The notes under the pieces are model-generated. The model was given only the letters and a program-made list of their open reading frames with translations. It searched no databases and was not told the DNA's origin. A program made the translations under genes and the position numbers. A stretch of 64,000 nt of DNA from Pseudomonas oryzihabitans (GTDB lineage Bacteria > Pseudomonadota > Gammaproteobacteria > Pseudomonadales > Pseudomonadaceae): contig NZ_CP021645.1 in assembly GCF_006384975.1 (NCBI RefSeq), positions 3,190,001 through 3,254,000 on the forward strand, in the 5' to 3' direction. Shown here in pieces: positions 38,021 through 48,008 of the stretch (positions are counted from its first letter, which is position 1; the number at the start of each line of letters is the position of its first letter).

Positions 38021-39556
38021 ATGAACGCCTTCCCCGACATCCCTGCCTTCGAACGCGCCCGCCTGGCGCGGGACCCGCGCTTCGACGGCCTGTTCTACAC
38101 CGCGGTGCTCACCACCGGCATCTATTGCCGGCCGGTGTGCCCGGCGCAACCGCCGCGGCCGGAGAACGTCAGCTACTACCCCAGCGCCGCGGCCGCCGAA
38201 GCTGCCGGCTATCGGCCCTGCCTCAGATGCCGCCCGGAACTCTCCCCCGCCGGCGGCCATTGGCAGCGCGGCGACGCTACCCTGGCCCGCGCCCTGCGGC
38301 TGATGGACGAAGGCCTGGACGACGGCGGCCTGCCCGCCCTCGCCGCCCGCCTCGATCTCGGCGACCGTCAGTTGCGCCGCCTGTTCGTCGAACGCCTGGG
38401 CGCGGCGCCCCTGGCGGTGCTCACCACCCGCCGCCTGCTGTTCGCCAAGCAATTGCTCAGCGAGACCCGGCTGCCCATCACCGAGGTGGCCCTGGCCGCC
38501 GGCTTCGGCAGTCTGAGACGCTTCAACGACGCCTTCCGCCGCGCCTACGGCCTGGCCCCCAGCCAGTTGCGCAAGGGCCAGGCCGCCGCTTCACCCGTCC
38601 TGGTCCTGCGCCTGGCCTATCGACCGCCCTACGACTTCGCCGCCCAGCTGGATTTCCTGCGTGGCCATGCGCTGCCCGGCGTCGAGGTGGTGGACGACGT
38701 CAGCTACGCCCGGGTGATAGGCACGCCCGAACGCCCCGGCTGGCTGCGTCTTTCCGCCTGGGACGCCAGCAGCCCGGCGCTGCGCCTGGAACTCCACGGC
38801 GCCGCCCCTGGCGAGCTGCAGGCGGCGGTCGCGCGCATCCGCCGCATGTTCGACCTGGACGCCGATCCCGAGGCCATCGCCCAGGGCCTCGCCGTCGATC
38901 CGACCCTGGCCGAGCTGGTGGCCCGCCGCCCCGGTCTGCGCCTGCCCAGTGGCTGGGACGGCTTCGAGATCGCCGTGCGCGCCGTCATCGGCCAACAGGT
39001 CAGTGTGGTGGCCGCCACCACCATGACCGCGCGGGTGGTGCAACGCTTCGGTCGGCCCTGGGGCGAACCGGCCCAAGACGCCAGCCAGCCCCCTGCCGGC
39101 CTGCATCACTTCTTCCCCACGGTGGACGCCCTCGCCGATGCCGCCCTGGAAGACCTCACCGGCCTCGGCCTGATCCGCGCCCGCGCCGGCACCCTGGGCA
39201 CCGTCGCTCGGGCCTTGCGCGCCGGCGAGGTGGATTTCGACAGCGGCCGCATCCTGGACGACTTCACCCGCCGCTGGGTTGCCTTGAAGGGCATCGGTCC
39301 CTGGACCGCCCAGTACATCGCCCTGCGCGCCCTGGCCCATCCCGACGCCTGCCCGGTGGAAGACCTGGTGCTGCAGAAAAGATTGGCGCCACCGGGCGAA
39401 CGTCTCACCGCCAAGGCCCTTTATGCCCGTGCCGAGGCCTGGCGGCCCTGGCGCGCCTATGGGGTGATGCAAGTCTGGCGCGAGGCCACCTGGAAGGCGC
39501 CCGCCAATGCCCCTGCCGAACCCGTCCCCACCCGCCTCGCCAAGGAGTCGCCGTGA
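38021..39556 (+). CDS. AdaA-AraC-AlkA fusion: methyl-sensing regulator and 3-methyladenine glycosylase
   Basis: A 511-residue fusion. The Ada N-terminal zinc domain holds the four Cys (36, 40, 67, 70) that receive a methyl group from DNA phosphotriesters; an AraC-type HTH follows (about 80-185); then the AlkA N-terminal domain (195-305) and an HhH-GPD glycosylase (to ~490) with catalytic Asp448 in PVEDLVLQK and the helix-hairpin GIGPWTAQY. It should sense alkylation, switch on the regulon and excise alkylated bases. The methyltransferase half of classical Ada is absent and is supplied by the next gene, which it overlaps by one base. Confidence 0.9.
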   Translation: MNAFPDIPAFERARLARDPRFDGLFYTAVLTTGIYCRPVCPAQPPRPENVSYYPSAAAAEAAGYRPCLRCRPELSPAGGHWQRGDATLARALRLMDEGLDDGGLPALAARLDLGDRQLRRLFVERLGAAPLAVLTTRRLLFAKQLLSETRLPITEVALAAGFGSLRRFNDAFRRAYGLAPSQLRKGQAAASPVLVLRLAYRPPYDFAAQLDFLRGHALPGVEVVDDVSYARVIGTPERPGWLRLSAWDASSPALRLELHGAAPGELQAAVARIRRMFDLDADPEAIAQGLAVDPTLAELVARRPGLRLPSGWDGFEIAVRAVIGQQVSVVAATTMTARVVQRFGRPWGEPAQDASQPPAGLHHFFPTVDALADAALEDLTGLGLIRARAGTLGTVARALRAGEVDFDSGRILDDFTRRWVALKGIGPWTAQYIALRALAHPDACPVEDLVLQKRLAPPGERLTAKALYARAEAWRPWRAYGVMQVWREATWKAPANAPAEPVPTRLAKESP

Positions 39557-40056
39557 TGATCGCCTACTGCCTGTTGGACAGCCCCATCGGCACCCTCACC
39601 CTGGCCGCCGACGACAGCGGCCTGCGCGTGGTGGAATTTCCCGAGAATCGCTACCTGGCCAAGCGCGACGCTAGCTGGGTCGCCGCCGAACATCCGACCT
39701 TGGCCCTAGCTCGCGAGCAACTCGGCGAGTATTTCGCCGGCCAGCGCCAGGTGTTCGAGCTACCACTGGCGCCACGCGGCACCCCCTTCCAACTGGAAGT
39801 CTGGCAAGCCCTGGCGCGGATTCCCCATGGCCAGACCTGGAGCTACGGCCAGTTGGCCAGCCATCTCGGCCGCCCCCAGGCGATGCGTGCGGTGGGCGCT
39901 GCCAATGGCCGCAATCCGCTGCCCATCGTGCTGCCCTGTCACCGGGTGATAGGGGCATCCGGCGCCCTCACCGGCTTCGGCGGCGGCCTACCGACCAAGC
40001 AATTCCTGCTGGAATTGGAAGGGGCCTTGCCTGCGCCGAGAGATCTGTTCGCCTAG
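39556..40056 (+). CDS. ogt: Methylated-DNA--protein-cysteine S-methyltransferase
   Basis: A 166-residue suicide repair enzyme taking the alkyl group from O6-alkylguanine. The active site is PCHRV with Cys128; the helix-turn-helix [11 protein letters not shown] and [14 protein letters not shown] are conserved. ATG 39556 overlaps the fusion gene's stop (TGATG) with AAGGAG eight bases upstream; GTG 39553 is one codon earlier. A two-gene adaptive-response operon. Confidence 0.93.
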   Translation: MIAYCLLDSPIGTLTLAADDSGLRVVEFPENRYLAKRDASWVAAEHPTLALAREQLGEYFAGQRQVFELPLAPRGTPFQLEVWQALARIPHGQTWSYGQLASHLGRPQAMRAVGAANGRNPLPIVLPCHRVIGASGALTGFGGGLPTKQFLLELEGALPAPRDLFA

Positions 40057-40179
40057 GCCTAGGCCGCTACTGCGCAAGAATTCGCCTGTGAAACCGCTCT
40101 AGAATGCAGACTTCAGCACTTGAGCCGGCGTGCCTTCGCTGATCAGAATGGGGCTTTCGATTCGCAAGGACGCGATGCG

Positions 40180-42054
40180 ATGTTTAGCCCGGCCAATGCC
40201 CCGCCGTTCACCCTGACGCTGGAAGGCGTCGCCCACGACTTCCAGATCCTCGCCTTCGACGGCACCGAAGCCATCGGCCAGCCCTATCGCTTCCAGCTCG
40301 AACTGGTCAGCGAAAGACCGGACTGGCCACTCGAAGCGCTGCTCCATCGCCGCGCCTTCCTCAGCCTGGCCGCAGGCGACAGGGGCATCCATGGCCAGAT
40401 CGCCGCCATTGCCCAAGGCGATTCCGGTCAGCGACTGACTCGCTACCACCTCGAACTGGTGCCGCGCCTGGCCTACCTCGCCCATCGCGTCAATTCGCGG
40501 ATCTTCCAGCAGCGCAGCGTCCCGCAGATCCTCACCCAGTTGCTCGAGGAGCACGGCATCCTCGAAGGCGACCACAGATTCGCCCTCGGGCCGACGGTCT
40601 ATTCGCCGCGCGACTACTGCGTGCAGTACGGCGAAAGCGATCTCGCCTTCCTCACTCGTCTGTGCGAAGAAGAAGGCTTGCACTATCACCACGAACACTG
40701 CCGCGACGGCCATGTACTCGTCTTCGGCGACGACGCCACCGGCTTTCCCCGGCTGGCCGCCACCCGCTACCTGCCCGGCAGCGGCCTGGTGGCGGACGAA
40801 CCCGTGGTGCGGCGCTTCGACGTCGGCCTGCAGACCCGCAGCAGCGCCACCACCCTGCGCGATTACGACTTCCTGCAGCCGCGCCTGCGCCTGGAAAGCG
40901 GCACGGACACCGCTACGCCGCCCGCCTTGGAACATTATGGCTTCCCCGGTCACTTCACCGACCGCGCCACCGGCAAGCGCCTGAGCGGCCGGCGCCTGGA
41001 AAGCCTGAGGGTCGACGCCCAGCAGGCCCATGGCAAGAGCGACCAGCCCAGCCTGGTGAGCGGGCATTTCCTGCCGCTGGAACAGCATCCCCGCGGCGAC
41101 TGGAACCAGCTCTGGCTGTTGACCGAAATCCATCACCAGGGCCGGCAGCCCCAGGTGCTCGAAGAAAGCATTACCAGTGACGACAGCCATCCGACGGACG
41201 ACGGCTTCCGCCAGGGCTATCGCAACACCTTCGCTGCCATCCCCTGGACGGTGCCCTTCCGCCTGCCCCTGCACCATCCCAAGCCACGGTTGTTCGGCGC
41301 CCAGAGCGCCGTGGTCACCGGCCCGGCCGGTGAAGAGATCCACTGCGACGCCCTGGGCCGGGTCAAGGTGCAATTCCACTGGGATCGCGAGGGCCAGGCG
41401 GATGAGCGCACCAGTTGCTGGCTACGCGTCGCCAGCGGCTGGGCGGGCAACGGCTACGGCGCCCTGGCCGTGCCGCGCATCGGCATGGAGGTGCTGGTGG
41501 GCTTCCTGGAAGGAGACCCCGACCAGCCTCTGGTAACCGGCTGCCTCTACCACGCCGAACACCGGCCGCCACTGGAACTGTCCAAGGACAAGACCCGCAG
41601 CAGCTTCAAGAGCCTGAGCAGCCCCGGCGGTGGTGGTTACAACGAATTGCGCATCGAAGATCGACACGGGCAGGAAGAAATCCACGTCCACGCCCAGCGT
41701 GACTGGGACGAACGCATCGGCCACGACCACCGCAGCGAGATCGGCAACGAACGCCACCAACGCATCCGCGCCAGCAGCTACAGCGAATTCCACGCCGAGG
41801 AGCACCGCATCACCCATGGCGAACGCCGTACCGAGGTCCGCGCCGACGACCACCTGAGCATCGCCGACAGCCAGCACCTGCGCCTGGCCACCGGCCTGTT
41901 CGTCGAGGCCGGCAGCGAGATCAAGCTCCAGTCCGGCCAGAAGATCGTCCTCGAAGCCGGCGCGAGCCTGACCCTCAAGGCCGGCGGCAGCTTCGTGCAA
42001 CTGGATGCCGGAGGCGTCACCCTGGTGGGAGCAAGCATCAGGGTAAATCCCTGA
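40180..42054 (+). CDS. vgrG: Type VI secretion spike protein VgrG (orphan)
   Basis: A 624-residue VgrG: N-terminal gp27-like region, gp5-like OB fold (about 395-470, CDALGRVKVQFHWD, SCWLRVASGWAG), then a DUF2345-like beta-prism tail ending VTLVGASIRVNP. There is no C-terminal effector extension. It trimerises to tip the T6SS tube. AAGGA lies nine bases before ATG 40180. No other T6SS gene, adaptor or effector lies nearby; the next gene is tkt on the other strand. Confidence 0.9.
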   Translation: MFSPANAPPFTLTLEGVAHDFQILAFDGTEAIGQPYRFQLELVSERPDWPLEALLHRRAFLSLAAGDRGIHGQIAAIAQGDSGQRLTRYHLELVPRLAYLAHRVNSRIFQQRSVPQILTQLLEEHGILEGDHRFALGPTVYSPRDYCVQYGESDLAFLTRLCEEEGLHYHHEHCRDGHVLVFGDDATGFPRLAATRYLPGSGLVADEPVVRRFDVGLQTRSSATTLRDYDFLQPRLRLESGTDTATPPALEHYGFPGHFTDRATGKRLSGRRLESLRVDAQQAHGKSDQPSLVSGHFLPLEQHPRGDWNQLWLLTEIHHQGRQPQVLEESITSDDSHPTDDGFRQGYRNTFAAIPWTVPFRLPLHHPKPRLFGAQSAVVTGPAGEEIHCDALGRVKVQFHWDREGQADERTSCWLRVASGWAGNGYGALAVPRIGMEVLVGFLEGDPDQPLVTGCLYHAEHRPPLELSKDKTRSSFKSLSSPGGGGYNELRIEDRHGQEEIHVHAQRDWDERIGHDHRSEIGNERHQRIRASSYSEFHAEEHRITHGERRTEVRADDHLSIADSQHLRLATGLFVEAGSEIKLQSGQKIVLEAGASLTLKAGGSFVQLDAGGVTLVGASIRVNP

Positions 42055-42115
42055 CGACGGCCCGCCTGCATGTCCAGATACGAAACAGCGCAGACCTCCG
42101 CTGAATTTCACCCAT

Positions 42116-42145
42116 AAAAAAGCCACGCATCAGCGTGGCTTTTTT
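42116..42145. terminator. Bidirectional terminator between vgrG and tkt
   Basis: AAAAAAGCCACGC (42116-42128) and GCGTGGCTTTTTT (42133-42145) around a 4-base loop; T tracts on both strands. Confidence 0.93.
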
Positions 42146-42164
42146 GCACTACGACCCGCGACCT

Positions 42165-44162
42165 TTAGTCTTCCAGCAGTTCGCCAGCCACCGCCAGGAC
42201 GTTGTCCAGGGTGAAGCCGAAGTGCTCGAACAGCGCGGCCGCCGGAGCGGATTCGCCGTAGGTGTGCATGCCGATGATGCGACCATCGAGACCGACGTAC
42301 TTGTACCAGAAGTCGGCAATGCCGGCCTCGATGGCGATGCGGGCGCCGACTTCCACCGGCAGGACCTGCTGGCGGTATTCGGGGCTCTGGCGGTCGAAGA
42401 CGCTGGTGCTGGGCATGGAAACCACGCGCACGTTGCGCCCTTCGGCGGTCAGGCGGTCATAGGCCTGCACGGCCAGGCCGACTTCGGAGCCGGTGGCGAT
42501 GAAGATCAGCTCGGGCTCGCCGACGCAGTCCTTGAGCACGTAGCCGCCGCGGGCAGCGTTGCCCAAGGTGGCCTCGTCGCGCAGGTTATGGGCCAGGTTC
42601 TGGCGGGAGAAGATCAGCGCGCTGGGGCCGTCACGGCGCTCCAGGGCAGCGGTCCAGGCGATGGCGGATTCCACCGCATCGGCCGGGCGCCAGGTGTCCA
42701 GGTTGGGGGTGTAGCGCAGCGAGGCCAGTTGCTCCACCGGCTGGTGGGTGGGGCCGTCTTCGCCGAGGCCGATGGAGTCGTGGGTGAAGACATAGAGCAC
42801 CCGCTGCTTCATCAGCGCCGACATGCGCACCGCGTTGCGGGCGTATTCCATGAACATCAGGAAGGTGGCGCCGTAGGGCACCAGGCCGCCGTGCAGGGCG
42901 ACGCCGTTCATGATGGCGCTCATGCCGAATTCGCGCACGCCGTAGTGGACGTAGTTGCCGCTGGCGTCTTCGGCGGTGACGCCCTTGGCGCCTTTCCACA
43001 GGGTCAGGTTGGAACCGGCCAGGTCAGCGGAGCCACCGAGCAGCTCGGGCAGCAGCGGACCGAAGAATTGCAGGGCGTTCTGGCTGGCCTTGCGGCTGGC
43101 GATGGTCTCGCCCTTGGCGGCGACCTCCTGGATGAAGGCGGCGGCGCGCTCGGCGAAATCGGCGGGCAGGTCACCGACCATGCGGCGCTTGAACTCGGCG
43201 GCCAGCTCCGGATGGGCGGCAGCGTAGGCAGCGAAGCGACCGTTCCACTCGGCTTCGGCCGCGGCGCCACGGGCCTTGGCACTCCACTCGGCGTAGATGT
43301 CGGCGGGGATCTCGAAGGGCGCATGGGGCCAGCCGAGCAGCTCGCGGGCACCCTGGATCTCGTCGTTGCCCAGGGGAGCGCCGTGGCACTCTTCCTTGCC
43401 CTGCTTGTGCGGAGCGCCGTAGCCGATCACGGTCTTGCAGCAGATCAGCGTCGGCTGGTCGCTCTTGCGGGCGGTGTCCAGGGCGGTCTTGATCTCGTCG
43501 GCGTCATGGCCGTCGACGTTGCGGATCACCTGCCAGCCATAGCTTTCGAAGCGCTTGGGGGTGTCGTCGGTGAACCAGCCTTCGACCTCGCCATCGATGG
43601 AGATGCCGTTGTCGTCGTAGAAGGCGATCAGCTTGGACAGGCCCAGGGTGCCGGCCAGGGAGCAGGCCTCGTGGGAGACACCCTCCATCATGCAGCCATC
43701 GCCGAGGAAGGCGTAGGTGTGGTGGTCGACGATGGTGTGGCCATCACGGTTGAACTGGGCGGCCAGGACCTTTTCCGCCAGGGCGAAGCCCACGGCGTTG
43801 GCGATACCCTGGCCCAGCGGACCGGTGGTGGTCTCGATGCCCGGGGCATAGCCGTACTCGGGATGGCCCGGGGTCTTGCTGTGCAACTGACGGAAATTCT
43901 TCAGGTCGTCGATGGACAGGTCGTAACCCGACAGGTGCAGCAGCGAATAGATGAGCATGGAGCCGTGGCCGTTGGACAGCACGAAGCGGTCGCGGTCGGC
44001 CCACTTGGGGTTGGCCGGGTTGTGCTTGAGCTGATCGTGCCAGAGCACCTCGGCGATGTCGGCCATGCCCATGGGCGCGCCGGGGTGGCCACTGTTGGCT
44101 TTTTGCACGGCATCCATGCTGAGGGCGCGGATGGCGTTGGCTCGATCACGACGGCTGGGCAT
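42165..44162 (-). CDS. tkt: Transketolase
   Basis: Thiamine-diphosphate enzyme moving two-carbon units between sugar phosphates in the pentose phosphate pathway. 665 residues, family length. TPP motif [13 protein letters not shown] through the NN of FYDDNGIS, and the pyrimidine-domain [17 protein letters not shown] 44162 with AGGAG upstream ([19 protein letters not shown]). Confidence 0.97.
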   Translation of the reverse strand: MPSRRDRANAIRALSMDAVQKANSGHPGAPMGMADIAEVLWHDQLKHNPANPKWADRDRFVLSNGHGSMLIYSLLHLSGYDLSIDDLKNFRQLHSKTPGHPEYGYAPGIETTTGPLGQGIANAVGFALAEKVLAAQFNRDGHTIVDHHTYAFLGDGCMMEGVSHEACSLAGTLGLSKLIAFYDDNGISIDGEVEGWFTDDTPKRFESYGWQVIRNVDGHDADEIKTALDTARKSDQPTLICCKTVIGYGAPHKQGKEECHGAPLGNDEIQGARELLGWPHAPFEIPADIYAEWSAKARGAAAEAEWNGRFAAYAAAHPELAAEFKRRMVGDLPADFAERAAAFIQEVAAKGETIASRKASQNALQFFGPLLPELLGGSADLAGSNLTLWKGAKGVTAEDASGNYVHYGVREFGMSAIMNGVALHGGLVPYGATFLMFMEYARNAVRMSALMKQRVLYVFTHDSIGLGEDGPTHQPVEQLASLRYTPNLDTWRPADAVESAIAWTAALERRDGPSALIFSRQNLAHNLRDEATLGNAARGGYVLKDCVGEPELIFIATGSEVGLAVQAYDRLTAEGRNVRVVSMPSTSVFDRQSPEYRQQVLPVEVGARIAIEAGIADFWYKYVGLDGRIIGMHTYGESAPAAALFEHFGFTLDNVLAVAGELLED

Positions 44163-44282
44163 TGCGGTGTCTCCTGGCAGAGGCAGAGCGAAGGGGCCGT
44201 CATTCTGGCCCAGCCAGGGCACTTCCAGCAATCGGCGCGGTCAGGGCCGCGCCGAATCACCAGGCATCCTTATTACGAGGCA

Positions 44283-44885
44283 TCACGAGGCGGGACAGTC
44301 GGCCTCGCCGTCGGCGGCGACGAAGCGCCGCGCCACCGGCTCGATGAGCGCCGCCAGCTGGCGCAGGGCCGCCCGATGGGCATCCACCAGGGACTGGTAG
44401 CTGTCCCCGGCGGGCGCTTGCAGGCGGCTGCCGCAGGTCAGCACCCGGTCACCGGCCGGCGTGGCTAGCCGCAGGGTCCAGAGGCCTTCTATGCGCGCGA
44501 AGCCGCCGGGCACCGACTCGAAGCGGCGCACATCGAGGTTGATACGCAATACCGGACTGCCGCCACCCCGCGGGGCATCACCCAGGTCCAGGGTGCCCAG
44601 GCGCGCCTGCAGATCGGCCGACAGGGCGCTGCGCACCTCGTCGGCCAGGGGCGCGATCCAGCGCTGGTCCTCCAACAGGGCGATGCCATCGCCCTGGCGG
44701 ATCACCAGTTGCGGCTGATCCACCTGCGGCGGCACGGTAACGCCCTGCAGGGCGAAGCGGAACGGTGCCGGTGTGCCGCTGGCCTGGGGGTCGGCGCTGC
44801 TGGTGAGGGTGTGATAGGTCAACGGGGCCTTGGCCGCACAGGCGGCCAACAGCAGAGGCAGAGCCAGGCAAGTCAGGCGCTTCAT
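44283..44885 (-). CDS. pqiC: PqiC outer-membrane lipoprotein
   Basis: A 200-residue lipoprotein (signal MKRLTCLALPLLLAAC, lipobox LAAC) of the PqiC / ABC-transport auxiliary family (YHTLTSS start strand). PqiC joins PqiB tunnels to the outer membrane for lipid movement. It overlaps pqiB by four bases and ends the minus-strand operon pqiA1-pqiA2-pqiB-pqiC. Confidence 0.88.
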   Translation of the reverse strand: MKRLTCLALPLLLAACAAKAPLTYHTLTSSADPQASGTPAPFRFALQGVTVPPQVDQPQLVIRQGDGIALLEDQRWIAPLADEVRSALSADLQARLGTLDLGDAPRGGGSPVLRINLDVRRFESVPGGFARIEGLWTLRLATPAGDRVLTCGSRLQAPAGDSYQSLVDAHRAALRQLAALIEPVARRFVAADGEADCPAS

Positions 44886-46528
44886 GGCAGTTTTCCTTTG
44901 ACGGCATCGCGGGAGCCCGGCTCGAGCTTGGGCGGCGGATCGGTCACCAGACCGCGGATCAGCGAATCCGGATGGCGGCTCAGGTAGTCGCCGAACACCC
45001 GCAGGGAGCGCGCCATGCGTTGCACTTCCTCGAGCGTCTGGTTGAGGTTCTGCTGCACGGGCGAATCGGCGCCGAGGGTCTGGCTGGCGCTGCCGGTGAG
45101 TTGCTGCACCCCCATGAGGGTGGTGGTCATCTGCGGCAGCACTCCAGTGTTGAGCTGCTTGAGGGTGCCGCTCAACTGCGCCAGGCTGGTATCGAGATTC
45201 TTGCCGATGGAGTCGAAGGGGATCTTGTCGATCTTGTTGACGATGCCCGCCATCTGCTCCTGCAAGCGGTCGAAACTGCCGGTGACGGTGGGGATGACCA
45301 GCGGCTGCGCCTTGGGATTGAAGGCCACCTTGGGCGCATTGGGAATGAAGTCGATGGAGATGTAGAGCTGTCCGGTGAGCAGGTTGCCGGTGCGGGCCTG
45401 GGCACGCAGGCCGCGTTCCACCCAGCCGGCGAACAGCTTGCCATCGCGGTCCTGGGCCTCGATACGCTTGCCGACCTCGCCGAGGCGCTGCGGATAGATC
45501 ACCGCGCCGACGACCAGGGAGAAATCATCCTTCTTCTGGTCGTAGTCCGGCGTCAGGGACACCACCCGACCGATGTTCATGCCAAGGAACTCCACCGGTG
45601 CGCCGGTGGCGAGGCCCCGCAGGGACTGCTGGAATCTCATGCGGATGTAGTGCGGTTCGCCGTCCGGCGGCGCCAGGGCGCTGGTCTGGTCATCGAACAG
45701 GGCGTAATGGGTGTCTTCCGGGGCTTCCTGCTGGTCCTTGGGCCAGTCCGGGGTGACGAAGGCGATGCCACCGGCGACCACCGTGGCCAGGGATTGGGTA
45801 TTGAGCTTGAGCCCGCTGGCGCTGAGGGCCACGTCCACGCCGCTGGCGTTCCAGAAGCGGCTATTGGTGGTGACGAAGCGGTCGTAGGGGGAATCGATGA
45901 AGACCTGGGCGTCAACGCCCGTGCCTTCTCGGTTCAAGTGATAGGACACCACCCGCCCGACCTGGATACGCCGGTAGTAGATCGGCGAGCCCACGTCCAG
46001 GGAGCCGAGATCATCGGCGGTGAGCAGGAAACGCTTGCCCGAGGCGCCATGGATCAGCGCCGGTGGCTGCTCCAGGCCGCGGAAGTCGTAGTGCTTCTCG
46101 GTGGAGTCGCCGATGTCGGCGCCGATGAAGGGGCCCGAGAGCAGGGTGTCGACCCCCGAGACGCCACTCACGCCGAAGCGTGGCCGCACCACCCAGTAGC
46201 GGGCCCCCTGGGTGGCGAAGCCTTCAGCGGACTTCTCCAGGTCGATGGTGATGATCACCCGGTTGCGATCGGGCGCCAACTGGATATCGGTGACCGTGCC
46301 GATCACTACGTTCTTGTACTTGACCTGGGTCTTGCCGGCTTCCAGGCCCTCGGCGGTGAGAAAGGTCACCGTGATGGCAGGCCCGCGCGACGCCCAGCTG
46401 TGGACGACCATGGACAGCCCGATCAGGGCCGCCACGATGGGCACCAGCCAGATCAGCGAGACGCTCCAGCGACTGCGGCGTACCTCGGGGGTAGGCGCCA
46501 GGGCGTCGGGTTCATGCCTGTCCGTCAT
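44882..46528 (-). CDS. pqiB: PqiB, MCE-domain lipid-transport protein
   Basis: A 548-residue periplasmic protein anchored by one N-terminal membrane segment (about 23-45). Three MCE domains are read (each with the SxVxYKG-like start: about 55-150, 170-260, 300-400), then a long helical tail that forms the needle tube. PqiB spans the periplasm to carry phospholipids between membranes. Its start overlaps pqiA2 by 17 bases. Confidence 0.9.
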   Translation of the reverse strand: MTDRHEPDALAPTPEVRRSRWSVSLIWLVPIVAALIGLSMVVHSWASRGPAITVTFLTAEGLEAGKTQVKYKNVVIGTVTDIQLAPDRNRVIITIDLEKSAEGFATQGARYWVVRPRFGVSGVSGVDTLLSGPFIGADIGDSTEKHYDFRGLEQPPALIHGASGKRFLLTADDLGSLDVGSPIYYRRIQVGRVVSYHLNREGTGVDAQVFIDSPYDRFVTTNSRFWNASGVDVALSASGLKLNTQSLATVVAGGIAFVTPDWPKDQQEAPEDTHYALFDDQTSALAPPDGEPHYIRMRFQQSLRGLATGAPVEFLGMNIGRVVSLTPDYDQKKDDFSLVVGAVIYPQRLGEVGKRIEAQDRDGKLFAGWVERGLRAQARTGNLLTGQLYISIDFIPNAPKVAFNPKAQPLVIPTVTGSFDRLQEQMAGIVNKIDKIPFDSIGKNLDTSLAQLSGTLKQLNTGVLPQMTTTLMGVQQLTGSASQTLGADSPVQQNLNQTLEEVQRMARSLRVFGDYLSRHPDSLIRGLVTDPPPKLEPGSRDAVKGKLP

Positions 46529-47153
46529 CGTTCACCTCTGCATCCCAGATCAAGCGGGGATCGAAACTCATCGCGGCGAGCATCGTCAGCACCACCACGA
46601 AACCAAAGAACACGATACCCAGGCGCGGCGCCGCCGAACTCAGGGCACCGAAGTGCACCAGCGCCGAGACCAGGGCCACGACGATCACATCGAGCATCGA
46701 CCAGTAGCCGATCAGCTCGACGAAGCGATAGAGCCGGGCACGCTGGGCCATCGCCCAGTCACTGCGCCGCTGGCAGGTCACCAGCAGGGTGCCGAGCACC
46801 AGGAACTTGATGGACGGCACCGCCACGCTGGCGATGAAGATGACCAGGGCGACGCCCCAGGAGCCGTTCTCCCAGAATTCGATCACCCCCTGGAGAATGG
46901 TGCTCTCCGTGCCGCGCCCCAGGGTACCGGTGAACATCACCGGCAGGGTATTGGCCGGGATATAGAGGATCAGCGCGGCGATCAGGTAGGCCCAGGTCTT
47001 GGCATAGGCGTTCGGCTTGCGCGGGTGCAGCGCCGAACCGCAACGCGGGCAGCCGGCCTTGCGATGCTGCGGCGCCGTGCAGACGTTGCCGCAGACGTGG
47101 CATAGGCAGAGACCGAGCTCGGCGGCGCGCGGCGGCAGCTGGGGCGCGCTCAT
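46512..47153 (-). CDS. pqiA: PqiA half protein, second copy
   Basis: A 213-residue inner-membrane protein with an N-terminal zinc ribbon (CHVCGNVC, CPRCGSAL) and four hydrophobic segments. E. coli PqiA is one ~417-residue protein of two such halves; here each half is its own gene. It starts overlapping the upstream half by four bases (ATGA). It should act with PqiB in lipid transport. Confidence 0.87.
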   Translation of the reverse strand: MSAPQLPPRAAELGLCLCHVCGNVCTAPQHRKAGCPRCGSALHPRKPNAYAKTWAYLIAALILYIPANTLPVMFTGTLGRGTESTILQGVIEFWENGSWGVALVIFIASVAVPSIKFLVLGTLLVTCQRRSDWAMAQRARLYRFVELIGYWSMLDVIVVALVSALVHFGALSSAAPRLGIVFFGFVVVLTMLAAMSFDPRLIWDAEVNDDGQA

Positions 47154-47791
47154 GGCTCACGCTCCCCGACGGCGTCCCACAGCGGATGCAGATCGCGCTT
47201 GGCGATGATCAGCAAGACCACCATCAGCCCGATCATGCCGAACAGGCCCATGCCCACCACCACGTGCAGCAGGCCGGCCAGCTTGATCACTGCCACCAGG
47301 GCGCCGAGCACGAACACCTCGATCATGCTCCAGGGGCGCAGGTAATGCAGGGTGACCATGGCGGTGGCGAAGCCGGGGGCGCGACGACCGGCCTGGGCGA
47401 AGCCGAGTACCCAGAGCAGCAGCAGGATCTGCAGCAGCGGCACCACGAACAGGGTCATGGCCACCACCAGCGCCATGGGTCCGGCGAAGCCGCTGCTCAT
47501 GGCCACCACCGATTCCAGCAGCGTCGCCTCGCTGTGCAGGCCGCGAAAGCTCAATTGCAGGATGGGGCCGACATTGGCGATGACGAACAGCACCGCCGCG
47601 GCGATGGCCAGCGCCAGCAGGCCCTGGATATCGAGCCGACTGGCGCGATAGAGCAAGGCGCCGCAGCGCAGGCAATGCGCCCGCTCACCCACCGCGAGCG
47701 GTTCGAGGCGATGCACCGAATCGCAGTGCTCGCAAATCACCAGATGGGTGCCTGGCGCGGGCGCGGAGGAAGAGGGTGGCTGGGCGGACAT
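47150..47791 (-). CDS. pqiA: PqiA half protein, first copy
   Basis: A 213-residue inner-membrane protein with a zinc ribbon (CEHCDSVHRL, CLRCGALL) and four hydrophobic segments. First gene of the pqi operon. I chose ATG 47791 (MSAQPPSS), though an upstream ATG at 47830 gives a 13-residue extension and cannot be excluded. The 217 bases upstream separate it from the divergent SahR-like gene. Confidence 0.85.
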   Translation of the reverse strand: MSAQPPSSSAPAPGTHLVICEHCDSVHRLEPLAVGERAHCLRCGALLYRASRLDIQGLLALAIAAAVLFVIANVGPILQLSFRGLHSEATLLESVVAMSSGFAGPMALVVAMTLFVVPLLQILLLLWVLGFAQAGRRAPGFATAMVTLHYLRPWSMIEVFVLGALVAVIKLAGLLHVVVGMGLFGMIGLMVVLLIIAKRDLHPLWDAVGEREP

Positions 47792-47948
47792 GAGACGGCC
47801 TGGATGGCGCTCCCTGAACGAAATCTGCATCTTTGACGCGTTAGCGCCCCCGGAGTTACCGCGCGGGGTGCAACGATAGCCAGTCGACCGGCGGTGGCAT
47901 CTTACCTACATCTCCGCACGTATGCGCGCTTCGTCACCACGGACAAGT

Positions 47949-48000
47949 ATCAAAACTTTTTGATGCTTTTCTTGCGACGGATTCGACGGGTCTCTAGACT
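47949..48000 (+). promoter_or_regulatory. Candidate SahR operator and promoter
   Basis: ATCAAAA (47949-47955), two bases, TTTTGAT (47958-47964) is a perfect inverted repeat of the ATCAA/TTGAT kind bound by ArsR-family repressors. Just downstream TTGCGA (47972-47977) and TAGACT (47995-48000) are separated by 17 bases and could be -35/-10 boxes; if so, transcription would start about two bases from the ATG. Confidence 0.5.
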
Positions 48001-48008
48001 AGCGCCCC

